From Pseudomonas sp. LP_7_YM (GTDB taxonomy: Bacteria > Pseudomonadota > Gammaproteobacteria > Pseudomonadales > Pseudomonadaceae): DNA of 64,000 bases. Location: positions 1 through 64,000 of the forward strand of contig NZ_SOCT01000015.1 in assembly GCF_004364435.1 (NCBI RefSeq). Direction: 5' to 3'. Under the pieces are notes generated by a model that was given only the letters and a program-made list of their open reading frames with translations, ran no database searches and was not told the origin of the DNA. This document shows positions 63,115 through 64,000 of this stretch, piece by piece. Every line of letters begins with the position of its first letter. Position 1 is the first letter of the stretch. A program made the position numbers and the translations under genes.

Positions 63115-64000
63115 TGCCAAGCCCGTTTGGCCTGGGTCCTACCGTTGCGCGGTGGTCATCACCATCGACTACAACGATATCCACGGCATTCTTACTCAGG
63201 TGCCTGCGATGGCCGGGCGCGACAAAAGCCTTTCGGTATGGCGTTACGGGACCACCCGCGGAGTGCAGCGCGTGCTCGAGGTGCTGAGTGAGCAAAACAT
63301 CCGCGCCAGCTGGTGCATTCCCGGCATCGTTGCCGAAGAAAACCCAAAGGTGGTCCGGGCCATCCATGCAGCCGGTCATGAGATCGCTTGCGCGGGCTAT
63401 CGCCACGAAGACTTTTCCCTGCTCACCCTGGCCCAGCAGCGCGAATCGATACGTCGCGGTTGCGATGTGCTGGAACAAGTGACCGGCTTGCGCCCAAGCG
63501 GCTTCCGCGCGCCAGCGGGAAGCTACGCGCCGGGCCTGAGTGATGCTTTGTGCGCCGAAGGCATCACCTGGTCCTCTTCCTGGGCCGGGGACGATCTGCC
63601 CTACCTGCATCCTTGCACCCGGGCCGATGCCGCGCCGCTCGTTGAGCTGCCCCTGCACTGCGAGCTGGAAGACGAGCCTTACTTCGCCTTCAACCTGGCG
63701 CCTGCGGTGCCGGCCAGCCAGGCCCGTATCGGGTCCTATGCCGAAGTTCTGAAAAACTGGCAACAGGACTTTGCCGGCTTCCATCGCTTCGGCCTGTGCT
63801 ACGTCATGCGCCTGCATCCAGAAATCCTCGGCACCGTGGGCCGCAGCGGCCTGCTGACGGAGCTGCTGAGCTGGCTCAAGGCCCAGCCCGATGTGTGGTT
63901 CGCCAGCGCCGAGGAAGTGGCCGACTGGTGGAGTGAAAACCACAGCCATCTGCCCGACGACCATCCGGCTGCTGTTTACACACGACATGCGCAGAGCCTG
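63107..64000 (+). CDS. Polysaccharide deacetylase (CE4)-family hydrolase, second copy, partial
   Basis: Starts at ATG 63107, behind AAGGAG and overlapping the end of the previous gene by eight bases, and is still open at the window end after 298 codons. It has the CE4-type pattern: YRCAVVITIDYNDIHGIL near 12-29, EIACAGYRHEDFSLL (about 90-104), LRPSGFRAPAGSYAP and FASAEEVADWW. It resembles the first copy and is also cytoplasmic. Tandem paralogues with a lyase and a transporter suggest two subunits or two sequential hydrolyses. Confidence 0.85.
   Translation, partial: MTDAKPVWPGSYRCAVVITIDYNDIHGILTQVPAMAGRDKSLSVWRYGTTRGVQRVLEVLSEQNIRASWCIPGIVAEENPKVVRAIHAAGHEIACAGYRHEDFSLLTLAQQRESIRRGCDVLEQVTGLRPSGFRAPAGSYAPGLSDALCAEGITWSSSWAGDDLPYLHPCTRADAAPLVELPLHCELEDEPYFAFNLAPAVPASQARIGSYAEVLKNWQQDFAGFHRFGLCYVMRLHPEILGTVGRSGLLTELLSWLKAQPDVWFASAEEVADWWSENHSHLPDDHPAAVYTRHAQSL

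Noticed and set aside
1..64000. CRISPR arrays, tRNA or rRNA genes, replication origins, prophage
   Set aside because: No regularly spaced direct repeats, cloverleaf-like tRNA sequences, rRNA motifs, integrases or phage structural genes were seen.

Overview
The window is chromosomal DNA from a Pseudomonas of the P. syringae group. The evidence is gene content (phcA-type Het-C gene, opuC, the roxSR-dpp and piu-speC blocks), high-GC coding sequence, pseudomonad-type palindromic intergenic repeats, and gene order recalled from P. aeruginosa PAO1 (roxR/roxS, a SIMPL-domain gene, dppA paralogues, opdP, dppBCDF, then piuB, piuA, piuC, a Sel1 gene and speC). Both ends cut genes: the N-terminus of a nonribosomal peptide synthetase at the left (minus strand) and a polysaccharide-deacetylase-family hydrolase at the right.

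Layout. 1-1.7 kb: start of an NRPS, then a gene-poor stretch holding a decayed IS630-type transposase tail. 1.7-7.0 kb: galactarate catabolism (garD, GudP-type transporter, kdgD and a FadR-subfamily repressor with a shared 11-bp putative operator). 7.1-11.7 kb: SbmA/YddA-type ABC exporter, the RoxR/RoxS redox two-component system and a periplasmic SIMPL protein. 12-14.1 kb: phcA-like Het-C gene carrying an N-terminal HEFGHH metalloprotease-like motif. 14.2-26.9 kb: dipeptide uptake locus with four DppA-like binding proteins, an OprD-family porin and dppBCDF, closed by a strong terminator. 27-28.7 kb: accessory pair, a DUF6508-like gene and a gene whose product looks like a macro-like domain fused to an R-S-E ADP-ribosyltransferase. 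29-35.8 kb: iron uptake (piuB, piuA / piuC, Sel1) with Fur-like boxes. 35.9-38.9 kb: three-gene operon encoding an XaxAB/YaxAB-type binary alpha-pore-forming toxin plus an unrecognised third protein. 39-46 kb: speC, the opuC-type betaine/choline transporter and prfC. 46-57 kb: ggt, a DMT exporter, a TauE transporter, a cupin, an OprD-family porin, a class II aldolase with a 2-hydroxyacid dehydrogenase, and three LysR regulators. 57-64 kb: LysR, an argininosuccinate-lyase-like enzyme, a polar amino acid ABC transporter and two CE4-type hydrolases, probably one catabolic cassette.

The conserved backbone is interrupted at three points by accessory cargo that looks like conflict or toxin genes: phcA between the SIMPL gene and dppA, the ADP-ribosyltransferase pair between dppF and piuB, and the binary toxin operon between the Sel1 gene and speC. 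With the 3' lyase/hydrolase cassette, these are the best candidates for under-described biology. All functional calls are from reading the sequence and recalling families; no database search was run.
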